Below, piece by piece: positions 1-6,178 of a stretch of 7,983 nt of DNA (within the stretch, counting starts at the first letter, position 1; every line of letters starts with the position of its first letter). The DNA comes from Oscillospiraceae bacterium UBA1230 (GTDB lineage Bacteria > Bacillota > Clostridia > Oscillospirales > Oscillospiraceae). The position numbers were made by a program, and so were the translations under genes. Location: assembly GCA_002309395.1 (NCBI GenBank), contig DBWU01000063.1:200-8182 (forward strand), read 5' to 3'. The notes under the pieces are model-generated. The model had not been told where the DNA came from. It ran no database searches and saw only the letters and a program-made list of their open reading frames with translations.

Positions 1-884
1 ATCGCCACGTTGCCGCCGCCGACCACTGCCACGGTCTTGCCCTGCAGATCCATAATCGGCGTATCGCTGTCGGAGCGGTATGCCTTCATCAAATTGATAC
101 GGGTCAGGAACTCGTTGGCGGAATACACGCCCTTGAGGTTCTCGCCGGGGATGTTCATAAACATGGGCAGTCCCGCGCCGGAACCGATAAAGACTGCCTC
201 AAAGCCGTACTGCTCCATCAGCTCGTCGATAGAGCAGACGCGGCCGATGACCATATTGGTCTCCACCTTCACGCCCATCGCCTTCAGACCGTCCACTTCC
301 TTCTGGACGATCGCCTTGGGCAGACGGAACTCGGGGATACCGTATACCAGCACGCCGCCGGCCAGATGCAACGCCTCAAACACGGTGACCTCGTAACCCT
401 TCTTCGCCAGATCGCCGGCGCAGGTCAGACCCGCGGGGCCGGAACCGATGATGGCAACCTTGTGACCGTTGCTCTCCGGCTTTACCGCTTCCTCGGCGGC
501 ATGGGCATTGTGCCAATCCGCCACGAAACGCTCCAGACGGCCGATCCCCACCGGCTCGTCCTTGATGCCGCGGACACAGTGCATCTCGCACTGGGTCTCC
601 TGCGGGCAGACACGGCCGCATACGGCAGGCAGAGAGCTGGTCTCATGGATCACCTGATAGGCGCCTTCATAGTCGCGCTCGGTGATCTTCTTGACGAAAT
701 CGGGGATCTTTACGTTTACCGGGCAGCCGGTCACGCAGGGACGGTTCTTACAGTTGAGGCAGCGGGCGGCTTCATCCAGCGCCTGTTCCTCGGTGTAGCC
801 CAGCGCCACTTCCAGGAAGTTTTTGTTGCGTACATTGGGGTCCTGAGAGGGCATCTCATTCTTTTTCGAGCTCATATTCGGCAT
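1..884 (-). CDS. nfnB: NfnB / GltA-type NADPH-dependent oxidoreductase large subunit (glutamate synthase small-subunit family), C-terminus outside window
   Basis: The first 294 residues are visible; family members are about 460-470 long, so the C-terminal third lies beyond the left edge. Residues 42-54 (C42, C45, C50, C54) and 89-103 (C89, C93, C99, C103) form the N-terminal two-[4Fe-4S]-cluster domain. A first dinucleotide fold follows (GSGPAGL from 147, FAD binding), and a second begins at the edge (VVGGGNVA, 287-294, NADP(H) side). Databases usually call this family NADPH-dependent glutamate synthase (gltA). With NfnA directly upstream, the better reading is the large subunit of the cytoplasmic NADH-dependent reduced ferredoxin:NADP+ oxidoreductase, which couples ferredoxin and NADH oxidation to NADPH formation by flavin-based bifurcation. 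The ATG at 884 follows an AAGGAGGT site at 893-900 with 8-base spacing and sits one base past the nfnA stop, indicating co-transcription. A homotetrameric GltA or a sulfide dehydrogenase subunit remains possible. The family is sure; the exact reaction is inferred from context. Confidence 0.93.
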   Translation of the reverse strand, partial: MPNMSSKKNEMPSQDPNVRNKNFLEVALGYTEEQALDEAARCLNCKNRPCVTGCPVNVKIPDFVKKITERDYEGAYQVIHETSSLPAVCGRVCPQETQCEMHCVRGIKDEPVGIGRLERFVADWHNAHAAEEAVKPESNGHKVAIIGSGPAGLTCAGDLAKKGYEVTVFEALHLAGGVLVYGIPEFRLPKAIVQKEVDGLKAMGVKVETNMVIGRVCSIDELMEQYGFEAVFIGSGAGLPMFMNIPGENLKGVYSANEFLTRINLMKAYRSDSDTPIMDLQGKTVAVVGGGNVA

Positions 885-885
885 G

Positions 886-1728
886 TCAGCGTACCTCCTT
901 GTTCAGCAGGTTGCAGGTTTCTTCGTATTTGTGCGCTTCAAACTCACGGTACATCTGGTTGCGCTTGACCGCCAGATTCCAGTCGACCTGATGGCCGTCA
1001 AAATCCGGGCCGTCCACGCAGGCGAACTTCGTCTCGCCGCCGACGCTCAAACGGCAACCGCCGCACATACCCGTGCCGTCGATCATGATGGGGCTCATGG
1101 AAACGGTGGTGCGGATACCGTAAGGCTCGGTGGTCTTGGACACGAACTTCATCATCACCATCGGGCCGATGGCAAACACCTCGTCATACTGATTGCCCGC
1201 GTCCAACAGCTCCTGCAGAGCGTTGGTCACAAGACCCTTCTGACCGTACGAACCGTCGTCGGTGCAGATCTTCAGCACGCTGGTAGCGGCGCGGAACTTA
1301 TCCTCCAGGATCACCAGATCCTTGCTCTTGAAACCGACCACCGCGTGTACCTCGGCGCCGCAGTCATGGAACTTTTTCAGTACGGGATACGCAATGGCGC
1401 AGCCTACGCCGCCGCCGACCACGCACACCTTCTTCCGACCCTCGGTCTCGGTGGGTTTGCCCAGAGGACCTACGAAGTCGTGCAGGCAGTCGCCCTCGTT
1501 GAGGTGACTGAGCTTTTCCGTGGTGGCGCCGATGGTCTGCACGATGATGGTCACCGTTCCCTTTTCACGGTCATAGTCGTGCACGGTGATGGGAATACGC
1601 TCACCCAACTCGTCAACACGCAAGATGATGAACTGACCCGGCTCCGCCTTCTTGGCGATCATGGGCGCCTCGATCTCATAGAGGATGACAGTGGGCTTCA
1701 ATGCCTCTTTCTTAACGATCCGGTACAT
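886..1728 (-). CDS. nfnA: NfnA-like FAD/NAD-binding [2Fe-2S] subunit (sulfide/dihydroorotate dehydrogenase-like, ferredoxin-NADP reductase fold)
   Basis: This 280-residue protein has the full length of the family. The N-terminal flavin domain carries the FAD motif RIPIT (44-48). The nucleotide-binding domain has VVGGGVG (103-109) and the late motif AIGPMVMM near 187. The C-terminal part has a [2Fe-2S] ligand set, C222, C225 and C237 (CX2CX11C), preceded by D217 in IDGTG. Nfn enzymes are known to use an Asp plus three Cys for this cluster. PyrK of dihydroorotate dehydrogenase B has the same fold, but no pyrD is nearby, whereas the NfnB-type subunit follows after one base. I therefore infer NfnA, the small subunit that takes electrons from NADH and passes them to NfnB. 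The ATG start is backed by GAGGGG at 1737-1742 with 8-base spacing. The gene is first in its operon and has its own promoter. A role as sulfide dehydrogenase subunit beta is the main alternative. Confidence 0.92.
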   Translation of the reverse strand: MYRIVKKEALKPTVILYEIEAPMIAKKAEPGQFIILRVDELGERIPITVHDYDREKGTVTIIVQTIGATTEKLSHLNEGDCLHDFVGPLGKPTETEGRKKVCVVGGGVGCAIAYPVLKKFHDCGAEVHAVVGFKSKDLVILEDKFRAATSVLKICTDDGSYGQKGLVTNALQELLDAGNQYDEVFAIGPMVMMKFVSKTTEPYGIRTTVSMSPIMIDGTGMCGGCRLSVGGETKFACVDGPDFDGHQVDWNLAVKRNQMYREFEAHKYEETCNLLNKEVR

Positions 1729-1777
1729 CTTTCCGACCCCTCTTTTCTTTTTAGTTCCTGCTTTTTATACGCAAAAT

Positions 1778-1802
1778 GTGCGACAGCTTCACACTGCCGC
1801 AC
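1778..1802 (-). promoter_or_regulatory. 9-bp inverted repeat at the predicted nfn transcription start (leader hairpin or operator)
   Basis: On the minus strand, GTGCGGCAG is followed by a 7-base loop and CTGTCGCAC. All nine positions pair in RNA, one of them as G-U, and one or two further outer pairs are possible. The repeat starts within a few bases of the +1 predicted from the promoter at 1807-1835. It would therefore be either a stable 5' cap hairpin on the nfn mRNA or a DNA operator overlapping the start site. Only a short T run (ATTTTG) follows, so a terminator or attenuator is less likely. The structure is seen directly; its function is not known. Confidence 0.5.
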
Positions 1803-1806
1803 ACGT

Positions 1807-1835
1807 ATTCTACCATGTTACTGCTCTGCCGTCAA
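1807..1835 (-). promoter_or_regulatory. Sigma-A-type promoter of the nfnAB operon
   Basis: Read on the minus strand, the -35 box is TTGACG (1830-1835) and the -10 box is TAGAAT (1807-1812), separated by exactly 17 bases. Each box matches five of six consensus positions. The -10 is preceded by TGG, giving the extended -10 TGN motif. The predicted start is near 1800, leaving a leader of about 70 bases before nfnA. An A-rich stretch upstream of the -35 (near 1845-1860) could act as an UP element. Confidence 0.8.
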
Positions 1836-1862
1836 TCACGGTTTCGTTTATTTTTTCACAAG

Positions 1863-1874
1863 TTTCCGCGGAAA
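1863..1874. promoter_or_regulatory. Perfect 12-bp palindrome upstream of the nfn promoter
   Basis: TTTCCGCGGAAA is a perfect palindrome lying 27 bases upstream of the nfn -35 box, in the short gap between the solute-binding protein gene and the nfn promoter. Its symmetry and position fit an activator or repressor site, but 12-base palindromes also arise by chance and I do not recognise the sequence as a known operator. Confidence 0.3.
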
Positions 1875-1911
1875 ACAGCGCCCCATTTTGGCACAATGAC
1901 TCAAAAGCGCT
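1872..1911 (-). terminator. Possible weak terminator after the solute-binding protein gene
   Basis: Directly after the TAG stop, the minus strand has AGCGC, a spacer and GCGCT, then GTTTT. The five G/C-rich pairs can be lengthened by U-G pairs (AGCGCUUU with GGGGCGCU) or by the inner pair TTTTG/CAAAA. The T run is only four bases, so this is a weak candidate. Read-through into nfnA remains possible. Confidence 0.3.
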
Positions 1912-3504
1912 CTATACCGACGTCACGGTCACGCCGTGAAAACGCCACACGCCCCAACCCGCGCTTTGCAGACCTGCTGTGCCGCTGTCGGCATACCACA
2001 GGCGAAGCGGCGTATAGAGGGCGATCACGTTACCGTGTTCCAGCAGAAGCTGCTCGGCGTCTTTGAGATAGGCGTCCCGCGCTTCCGCGCTGGAGGAAGC
2101 CGCCGCCGCGCGCAGCAGCGTGTCGTACGCGCTGGAATGGAACTGCGCCGTATTATCCGCGCCGCCGGAGACCCAGCGCTGTAAAAAGACGGAGGCGTCG
2201 TTCCTGTCGCCGCTCTGGTGCCACAGCGCAATACTGTACTCCCCCTGACGGAGGGCGCGTTCCATCTCCTCGGCGGATACGCCCCGCAGTTTTACCTCCA
2301 GGCCCAACTGCTCCAGCCACATGGTACGCAGTGCCGCGGCAACAGCGCTTTCACTGCCGCCGGCATTGTAGAGGATCGTTACGCCGGAGACGCTCTCCTG
2401 CGTGATCCCGGCGTCCGCCAGGATCTGACGCGCCGTAACGCAGTTTTCCTCATACTGCTCCTGTGACAGGACGGCATCTTCCATCGTGCGGAAAACGGCG
2501 CCGTCGGAGGTAAGCACGCCGTAGGGGATCAGACCCTGCGTGGGCACGTACCGCCCCTCCCCTGCCAGCGCCGAAAGCGCCGTGCGGTCAACGGCAAGGG
2601 ACAGCGCCCGGCGCAGCTCCTTGCCGGACAGCTTCTGCGCCATCTGGTTGATCAGCAACAGCTCCACCTGCGGCACGGGCGAAACGCACCACGACGCATC
2701 CGTCACCGACGGATCGTCCACGCCGCAGACCATCTGCACCTTCTTCTCGCTCAAAAGCGACGCCGCTGACGCACTGTCGGCGCACACGTACAGCTCCAGA
2801 CGGTCGGGTCCCAGACGGCGCCGGTCGTAATACCGCTCCGATGCCGACAGCGTCAGACACGCATCCTCGCGGCCGGAAACGGTATAGGCGCCGTTGCCCG
2901 CCGTGCCGCTTTCCAGCTTATAGGCAAGATCCCCCCGCTGGGGCATGGTGGCTGCCGCCGTGCAAACGGTACGCAAAAAGTAGGGGCAGTGGCACGAGAG
3001 CGCCACCTCCAGCGTAACGCCGTCCACCGCAGTGACCGCCAGCGCTGCGGGATCGCCATTGCGCGCCGCGTCATACCCTGCCACCATATCCAGCAGCGAT
3101 GCGTTGGGTGAATTAAGCTCCGGGTCCACAAGACGGCGCCACGCGTATACGAAATCCTCCGCCGTTACGGCTTTGCCGTCCATCCATCGGGCGTCGGCCC
3201 GCAGGGAGAAGGTATAGGTCTCCGTGCCGTCCAGATTGTCACGGCATTGCCAGGTACGCGCCACCGCGCCGGCAGCTGTGACCGTGCCCTCCGCGTCCGT
3301 CTGGCATTTCATCAGGTTTTCATACAGATGCTGTACCAGTGTCTGCTCCGCCGGATCCACCGCCAGCGCCGGATCCAGCGTATCCACACGCCCCACCAGC
3401 GCGGCACGGAACACCACCTCCGGCTGTTCGCCGCAGCCGGACAGCGCCGGCAGCAAAGCCGCCAGCGTTAAGACCGCGCAGATGATCCGCCTGATCGCTT
3501 TCAC
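1912..3504 (-). CDS. Peptide/oligopeptide-type ABC transporter substrate-binding lipoprotein (OppA/DppA, SBP_bac_5 family)
   Basis: This 530-residue protein has the usual length of the family. A basic N-terminus and hydrophobic segment (about 5-20) end in the lipobox LSGC, with C24 the predicted lipid-anchored cysteine, so it should sit on the outer face of the cell membrane. Family hallmarks follow: LDP at 43-45, the block LRADARWMDGK..TAEDFVYAW at 101-122, GNGAY at 203-207, and LRRALSLAVDRTAL with GLIPYG near 297-329. These proteins capture peptides or related solutes for an ABC importer, but the ligand cannot be read from the sequence. The start is GTG at 3504, preceded by AAGGGGGGG with 7-base spacing. 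It has its own promoter and a TAG stop, and appears monocistronic. No permease or ATPase gene flanks it, so it either works with a distant transporter or acts as a sensor. The mature protein carries about ten cysteines, which is unusual for an exported protein. Confidence 0.92.
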   Translation of the reverse strand: MKAIRRIICAVLTLAALLPALSGCGEQPEVVFRAALVGRVDTLDPALAVDPAEQTLVQHLYENLMKCQTDAEGTVTAAGAVARTWQCRDNLDGTETYTFSLRADARWMDGKAVTAEDFVYAWRRLVDPELNSPNASLLDMVAGYDAARNGDPAALAVTAVDGVTLEVALSCHCPYFLRTVCTAAATMPQRGDLAYKLESGTAGNGAYTVSGREDACLTLSASERYYDRRRLGPDRLELYVCADSASAASLLSEKKVQMVCGVDDPSVTDASWCVSPVPQVELLLINQMAQKLSGKELRRALSLAVDRTALSALAGEGRYVPTQGLIPYGVLTSDGAVFRTMEDAVLSQEQYEENCVTARQILADAGITQESVSGVTILYNAGGSESAVAAALRTMWLEQLGLEVKLRGVSAEEMERALRQGEYSIALWHQSGDRNDASVFLQRWVSGGADNTAQFHSSAYDTLLRAAAASSSAEARDAYLKDAEQLLLEHGNVIALYTPLRLWYADSGTAGLQSAGWGVWRFHGVTVTSV

Positions 3505-3511
3505 GGTACGT

Positions 3512-3520
3512 CCCCCCCTT
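3512..3520 (-). promoter_or_regulatory. Ribosome-binding site with a run of seven G, sets the GTG start
   Basis: On the minus strand AAGGGGGGG is followed by ACGTACC and the GTG start codon at 3504. The site decides the GTG start because no ATG lies near the signal peptide. The seven-G run is a homopolymer in a position where a length change would shift Shine-Dalgarno spacing. Confidence 0.7.
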
Positions 3521-3543
3521 GGAGCAAAACGGTTCTTTTCTGT

Positions 3544-3572
3544 ATTATACGAAGTACGGCGCCGGTTGTAAA
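3544..3572 (-). promoter_or_regulatory. Near-consensus sigma-A promoter of the solute-binding protein gene
   Basis: Read on the minus strand, the -35 is TTTACA (3567-3572, five of six), the spacer is exactly 17 bases, and the -10 is a perfect TATAAT (3544-3549). The predicted start is near 3537, giving a leader of about 33 bases. The promoter lies just past the asd terminator, so the gene is set up as its own transcription unit. Expression is expected to be strong unless repressed. Confidence 0.85.
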
Positions 3573-3589
3573 GACCCGTATCACAGGAA

Positions 3590-3623
3590 AACTGCTGTAA
3601 AGCAAAGACACTTTACAGCAGTT
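3590..3623 (-). terminator. Intrinsic terminator of the lysC-asd operon
   Basis: On the minus strand AACTGCTGTAAAG and CTTTACAGCAGTT form a perfect 13-bp stem around an 8-base loop. The final TT of the stem continues as TTTTCC. The hairpin begins 19 bases after the asd stop codon and ends 17 bases before the next promoter, as expected for a terminator that separates two transcription units. The T run is short, so termination may be incomplete. Confidence 0.8.
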
Positions 3624-3642
3624 CATTTCCTTTATCATGCGG

Positions 3643-4647
3643 TCAGTCCCGGATCACCAGCTCCGCGATCTGCACGGCGTTGGTGGCGGCACCCTTGCGT
3701 ACCTGATCGCCGCAGCACCAGATATTCAAGCCGTTGTCGCTGGTCAGATCGTCACGGATGCGACCCACGAACACCAGATCCTGATCGCTGGTATCCAGCG
3801 GCATGGGGTACTTCTTATGCGCCAGATCGTCCACCAGACGGCAGCCGGGGGCGGCGGCGATCAGCTCTCTGGCGCGCTCGACGCTGACCTTCTCCTTCGT
3901 GCGGACCACGATAGACACGCTGTGACTGCGTACCACCGGCACCCGCACGCAGGTGCAGCTCACGCGCAGGTCGGGCAGGTGCATGATCTTGCGACCCTCG
4001 TTTTGCATCTTCATCTCCTCGGAGGTGTAGCCTTCGAACGCTTCGCCGCCGATCTGGGGGATCACGTTATAGGCGATCTGATACTGGAACACCTTCGGCT
4101 CCACGCTCTTGCCCGCGCGCAGTGCCTCTACCTCCTCCATCAATTCCTTGGGACCGCCGGCGCCGGCGCCGGAAGTTGCCTGATAGCTGGAGGCGACGAT
4201 ACTCTCAATGGGGCTGTCCTGATTGAGGGCGTTGATGGCGACCAGCGAAACGATGGTGGTGCAGTTGGGGTTGGAGATGATGCCCTTGTGCTTCTTCACG
4301 TCCTCCGGATTGATCTCCGGGATCACCAGCGGCACGCCGGGATCCATGCGGAAGGCGCTGGAGTTATCCACGAACACGGCGCCGGCGGCTACGATGGCAG
4401 GGGCGAACTGCTTGGCGATATCGTTCTCCGCCGCGCCCAGCACGATATCCATGCCGGCAAACGCCGCCTCGCACGCCAGCTCCACCGTCAGCTCCCGGTC
4501 TTTCCACGCGATCTTCTGCCCTACGGAACGCTCCGACGCCAGCAGGTGAAGCTCCGATACTGGAAAGTCACGCTCCGCCAGAATTTTCATCATTTCTCTG
4601 CCTACCGCGCCGGTGGCGCCTAAAATCGCTACTTTATACTGTTTCAT
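3643..4647 (-). CDS. asd: Aspartate-semialdehyde dehydrogenase
   Basis: This cytoplasmic enzyme reduces aspartyl-4-phosphate to aspartate semialdehyde with NADPH. It is the second step of the aspartate pathway and the branch point to lysine/diaminopimelate and threonine/methionine. From the chosen ATG the protein is 334 residues, standard for the family. Visible motifs are the NADP-binding loop GATGAVG (10-16), the catalytic cysteine C129 in SNPNCTT, Q156 in SSYQATSGAG, and the active-site histidine H242 in VRSHS. The N-terminal nucleotide-binding and C-terminal dimerisation domains both look complete. An in-frame GTG at 4665 would add six residues, but it would overlap the lysC stop and place the Shine-Dalgarno inside the gene, so ATG 4647 is preferred. 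It lies 14 bases after lysC and is followed by a strong terminator, so it is the last gene of a lysC-asd operon. Confidence 0.97.
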   Translation of the reverse strand: MKQYKVAILGATGAVGREMMKILAERDFPVSELHLLASERSVGQKIAWKDRELTVELACEAAFAGMDIVLGAAENDIAKQFAPAIVAAGAVFVDNSSAFRMDPGVPLVIPEINPEDVKKHKGIISNPNCTTIVSLVAINALNQDSPIESIVASSYQATSGAGAGGPKELMEEVEALRAGKSVEPKVFQYQIAYNVIPQIGGEAFEGYTSEEMKMQNEGRKIMHLPDLRVSCTCVRVPVVRSHSVSIVVRTKEKVSVERARELIAAAPGCRLVDDLAHKKYPMPLDTSDQDLVFVGRIRDDLTSDNGLNIWCCGDQVRKGAATNAVQIAELVIRD

Positions 4648-4655
4648 GGTGATAG

Positions 4656-4662
4656 CTCCCTT
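4656..4662 (-). promoter_or_regulatory. Ribosome-binding site of asd, overlapping the lysC stop codon
   Basis: AAGGGAG lies 8 bases before ATG 4647 and shares a base with the lysC TGA (4662-4664). It fixes the asd start and suggests translational coupling: ribosomes finishing lysC would uncover or deliver to the asd site. Confidence 0.75.
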
Positions 4663-5978
4663 CACTTTACAAAACTGTTGTACAAAACGCGGATCGCGTT
4701 TTCAAAATCCTTATTGTCCACGCCTACGATGATATTCAGCTCCTCCGGGCCTTGGGTGATCATACGGATGTTGATGTGATTCTCGCCCAGCGTGGCGAAG
4801 ATCTTGCCGGAACTGCCCGGCTTATACGCCATCTTCCGACCCACCGCCGCCACGATCGCCATATCCTCCGTTACGTGGATGGTATCCGGCTTGATCTCCT
4901 TTTGCAGATCGCCCATGATCTGATAGAGACACGGCGCCGCCTTATCCGACGCCACCACCAGCGACACCGAGTCGATGCCGGAGGGAATATACTCCACGTT
5001 CACGCCGTATTTCTCCAGGATCTCCAGCATCTGCCGCAGCGTTCCCTGCTGGCCGGACATACCGCTTTTCGTCACGGTGATGACGGAGAAGTTCTTCTTC
5101 CCGGCAATGCCGGTGATAAAACGGTCGTCGGTGATCTCGCCTTCTTCAAAGCTCTCACGGATCATAGTGCCGGGATGCAAAGGCTGGTTGGTGTTGCGGA
5201 TGTTCAGCGTGATGTTTTTCTCACGCACGGGGAAGATCGTTCCCTCATGGAGCACCTGCGCGCCGATGTAGCTGAGCTCCCGCAGCTCCGAATAGGTGAT
5301 GCGCTCGATGGGTTCCGGGTCCTTCACGATGCGCGGATCCGCCATCAAAAAGCCGGAAACGTCCGTCCAGTTTTCATATATGTCCGCATCCAGTGCCGCC
5401 GCCGCCAGCGCGCCGGTGATATCGCTGCCGCCGCGACTGAAGGTCTTGATCGCGCCGTCCGGCATCACGCCGTAAAAACCGGGGATCACTACCCGGCGAC
5501 CCTGCGCCAGCTTCCGCAGCGCCTCATAGCTCTGCTCCTGATCCACCGTGCCGTCCAGCCGGAAGTACAGCCACCGGGCGCTGTCGATAAACTCATACCC
5601 CAGATAATCCGCCATCAGCCGGGCGGCGAAGTATTCACCGCGGGACACCAGCTCATCCTGGGAAATGCCGCCTTCCATCTTTTCACGCAGGGCGGCAAAT
5701 TCGCTCTCCAGATCCGTGGAAAGCCCCAGCTCGTCCCGAATGGAGAGATACCGCTCCGTGATCATCTGCCATACGCCGTCACAGCTTACGCCGTATTTCA
5801 AATGCGCGTGGCACAGATACAAAAGATCCGTCAGCTTATGGTCGCCGCCGCAACGCTTGCCCGCGGCGCTCACCACCACCACGCGGCGGCTCTCCTCCGA
5901 CTCCACGATGGATCGCACCTTGGCAAACTGGGTCGCATCCGCCATGGAAGAACCGCCGAATTTTAACACCTTCAGCAT
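4662..5978 (-). CDS. lysC: Aspartate kinase with two C-terminal ACT domains
   Basis: This enzyme phosphorylates aspartate with ATP, the first and usually feedback-controlled step to lysine, diaminopimelate, threonine and methionine. From ATG 5978 it has 438 residues. KFGGSS at 6-11 is the family signature. The amino-acid kinase domain also shows SRGEYFAARL (122-131), SRGGSD (181-186) and NWTDVSGF..DPR (203-216). Two ACT regulatory domains follow at roughly 298-360 and 380-438. The segment EYIPSGIDSVSL (329-340) resembles, to my reading, Firmicutes aspartokinase III (YclM-type) more than the shorter B. subtilis LysC/DapG type. This suggests control by lysine and/or threonine, though the effector is not proven. 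An ATG 30 bases upstream at 6008 lacks a good ribosome site, while AGAGG at 5986-5990 lies 7 bases before 5978. It is first in an operon with asd, and no homoserine dehydrogenase domain is fused. Confidence 0.96.
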   Translation of the reverse strand: MLKVLKFGGSSMADATQFAKVRSIVESEESRRVVVVSAAGKRCGGDHKLTDLLYLCHAHLKYGVSCDGVWQMITERYLSIRDELGLSTDLESEFAALREKMEGGISQDELVSRGEYFAARLMADYLGYEFIDSARWLYFRLDGTVDQEQSYEALRKLAQGRRVVIPGFYGVMPDGAIKTFSRGGSDITGALAAAALDADIYENWTDVSGFLMADPRIVKDPEPIERITYSELRELSYIGAQVLHEGTIFPVREKNITLNIRNTNQPLHPGTMIRESFEEGEITDDRFITGIAGKKNFSVITVTKSGMSGQQGTLRQMLEILEKYGVNVEYIPSGIDSVSLVVASDKAAPCLYQIMGDLQKEIKPDTIHVTEDMAIVAAVGRKMAYKPGSSGKIFATLGENHINIRMITQGPEELNIIVGVDNKDFENAIRVLYNSFVK

Positions 5979-6013
5979 ATACTCGCCTCTTCTTTCGCCC
6001 GTGTCCACCTGCC

Positions 6014-6044
6014 GGAAAAACAGTTTTTGTTAATTTGTTTTTCC
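6014..6044 (-). promoter_or_regulatory. A/T-rich hairpin in the lysC leader
   Basis: GGAAAAACA and TGTTTTTCC form a perfect 9-bp inverted repeat around a 13-base loop, inside the roughly 90-base leader predicted for lysC mRNA. An alternative shorter pairing, AAAAAC with GTTTTT inside the same segment, competes with it. The leader is too short for a lysine riboswitch (typically about 170 bases or more) or a T-box, and I see no leader peptide. Confidence 0.4.
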
Positions 6045-6074
6045 TGTGAAAACACTTGCTTTTTTCGTGTAGAC

Positions 6075-6103
6075 AGTGTAGCACATACGATAACAAAATG
6101 CAA
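6075..6103 (-). promoter_or_regulatory. Probable lysC-asd promoter (extended -10 type)
   Basis: On the minus strand the -10 candidate is TACACT (6075-6080), preceded by TGC, which gives the extended -10 TGN. The -35 candidate TTGCAT (6098-6103) is 17 bases upstream and matches only three of six positions. The start would be near 6068, giving a leader of about 90 bases. The spacing supports the call, but the weak -35 suggests the promoter is modest or activator-dependent. Confidence 0.5.
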
Positions 6104-6115
6104 GGGGAATTTGCA
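6099..6115. promoter_or_regulatory. Inverted repeat TGCAA-N7-TTGCA over the lysC -35 box
   Basis: TGCAA (6099-6103) and TTGCA (6111-6115) form a symmetric 17-base site that covers the predicted lysC -35. A protein bound here would be expected to interfere with lysC-asd transcription. The half-sites are short, so chance is not excluded. Confidence 0.3.
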
Positions 6116-6149
6116 GAAAATACGGCCTTTCTCCTCTGCGGATTTTCTG
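6114..6149. promoter_or_regulatory. Inverted repeat CAGAAAAT-N20-ATTTTCTG between the divergent promoters
   Basis: CAGAAAAT (6114-6121) and ATTTTCTG (6142-6149) are perfect 8-base inverted copies whose centres are 28 bases apart, between three and four helical turns. The right copy abuts the thrC -35 (6150-6155), and the left one overlaps the TGCAA repeat at lysC. The matches can be extended by TTG on both outer sides if a three-base gap is allowed. The placement between two divergent operons of one pathway fits a shared regulator site. Confidence 0.35.
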
Positions 6150-6178
6150 TTGCAATCCGCCGGGCGGCGCGGTATAAT
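6150..6178 (+). promoter_or_regulatory. thrC-thrH promoter with a G/C palindrome in its spacer
   Basis: The -35 is TTGCAA (6150-6155, four of six), the spacer is exactly 17 bases, and the -10 is a perfect TATAAT (6173-6178). Transcription should start near 6185, leaving only about 23 bases of leader, which excludes a T-box or riboswitch. The spacer contains the palindrome CCGCC-G-GGCGG (6157-6167), a plausible repressor site because occupancy would block polymerase. Confidence 0.8.

Noticed and set aside
886..1728. PyrK (dihydroorotate dehydrogenase B electron-transfer subunit) as identity of the FAD/[2Fe-2S] protein
   Set aside because: The fold is shared, but there is no pyrD or other pyrimidine gene nearby. 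The adjacent gene is the NfnB/GltA partner, and the cluster region shows three Cys plus Asp rather than four Cys.
883..1899. Long plus-strand open frame (338 codons) opposite nfnA
   Set aside because: It is antisense to a gene with clear conserved motifs, has no ribosome site, and its translation is His/Ala/Leu/Arg-rich without domains, typical of the reverse strand of GC-rich coding DNA.
4154..4172. GCC/GGC tandem-like and palindromic repeat
   Set aside because: It simply encodes the conserved SGAGAGG glycine-rich substrate loop of Asd in GC-rich codons.
3637..4623. Long plus-strand open frame (328 codons) opposite asd
   Set aside because: It shadows a complete asd with catalytic residues intact. 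Its composition is skewed and it has no recognisable motif or start signal.
4752..5966. Long plus-strand open frame (404 codons) opposite lysC
   Set aside because: It is an antisense shadow of lysC. The His/Arg/Leu-rich translation shows no family features.
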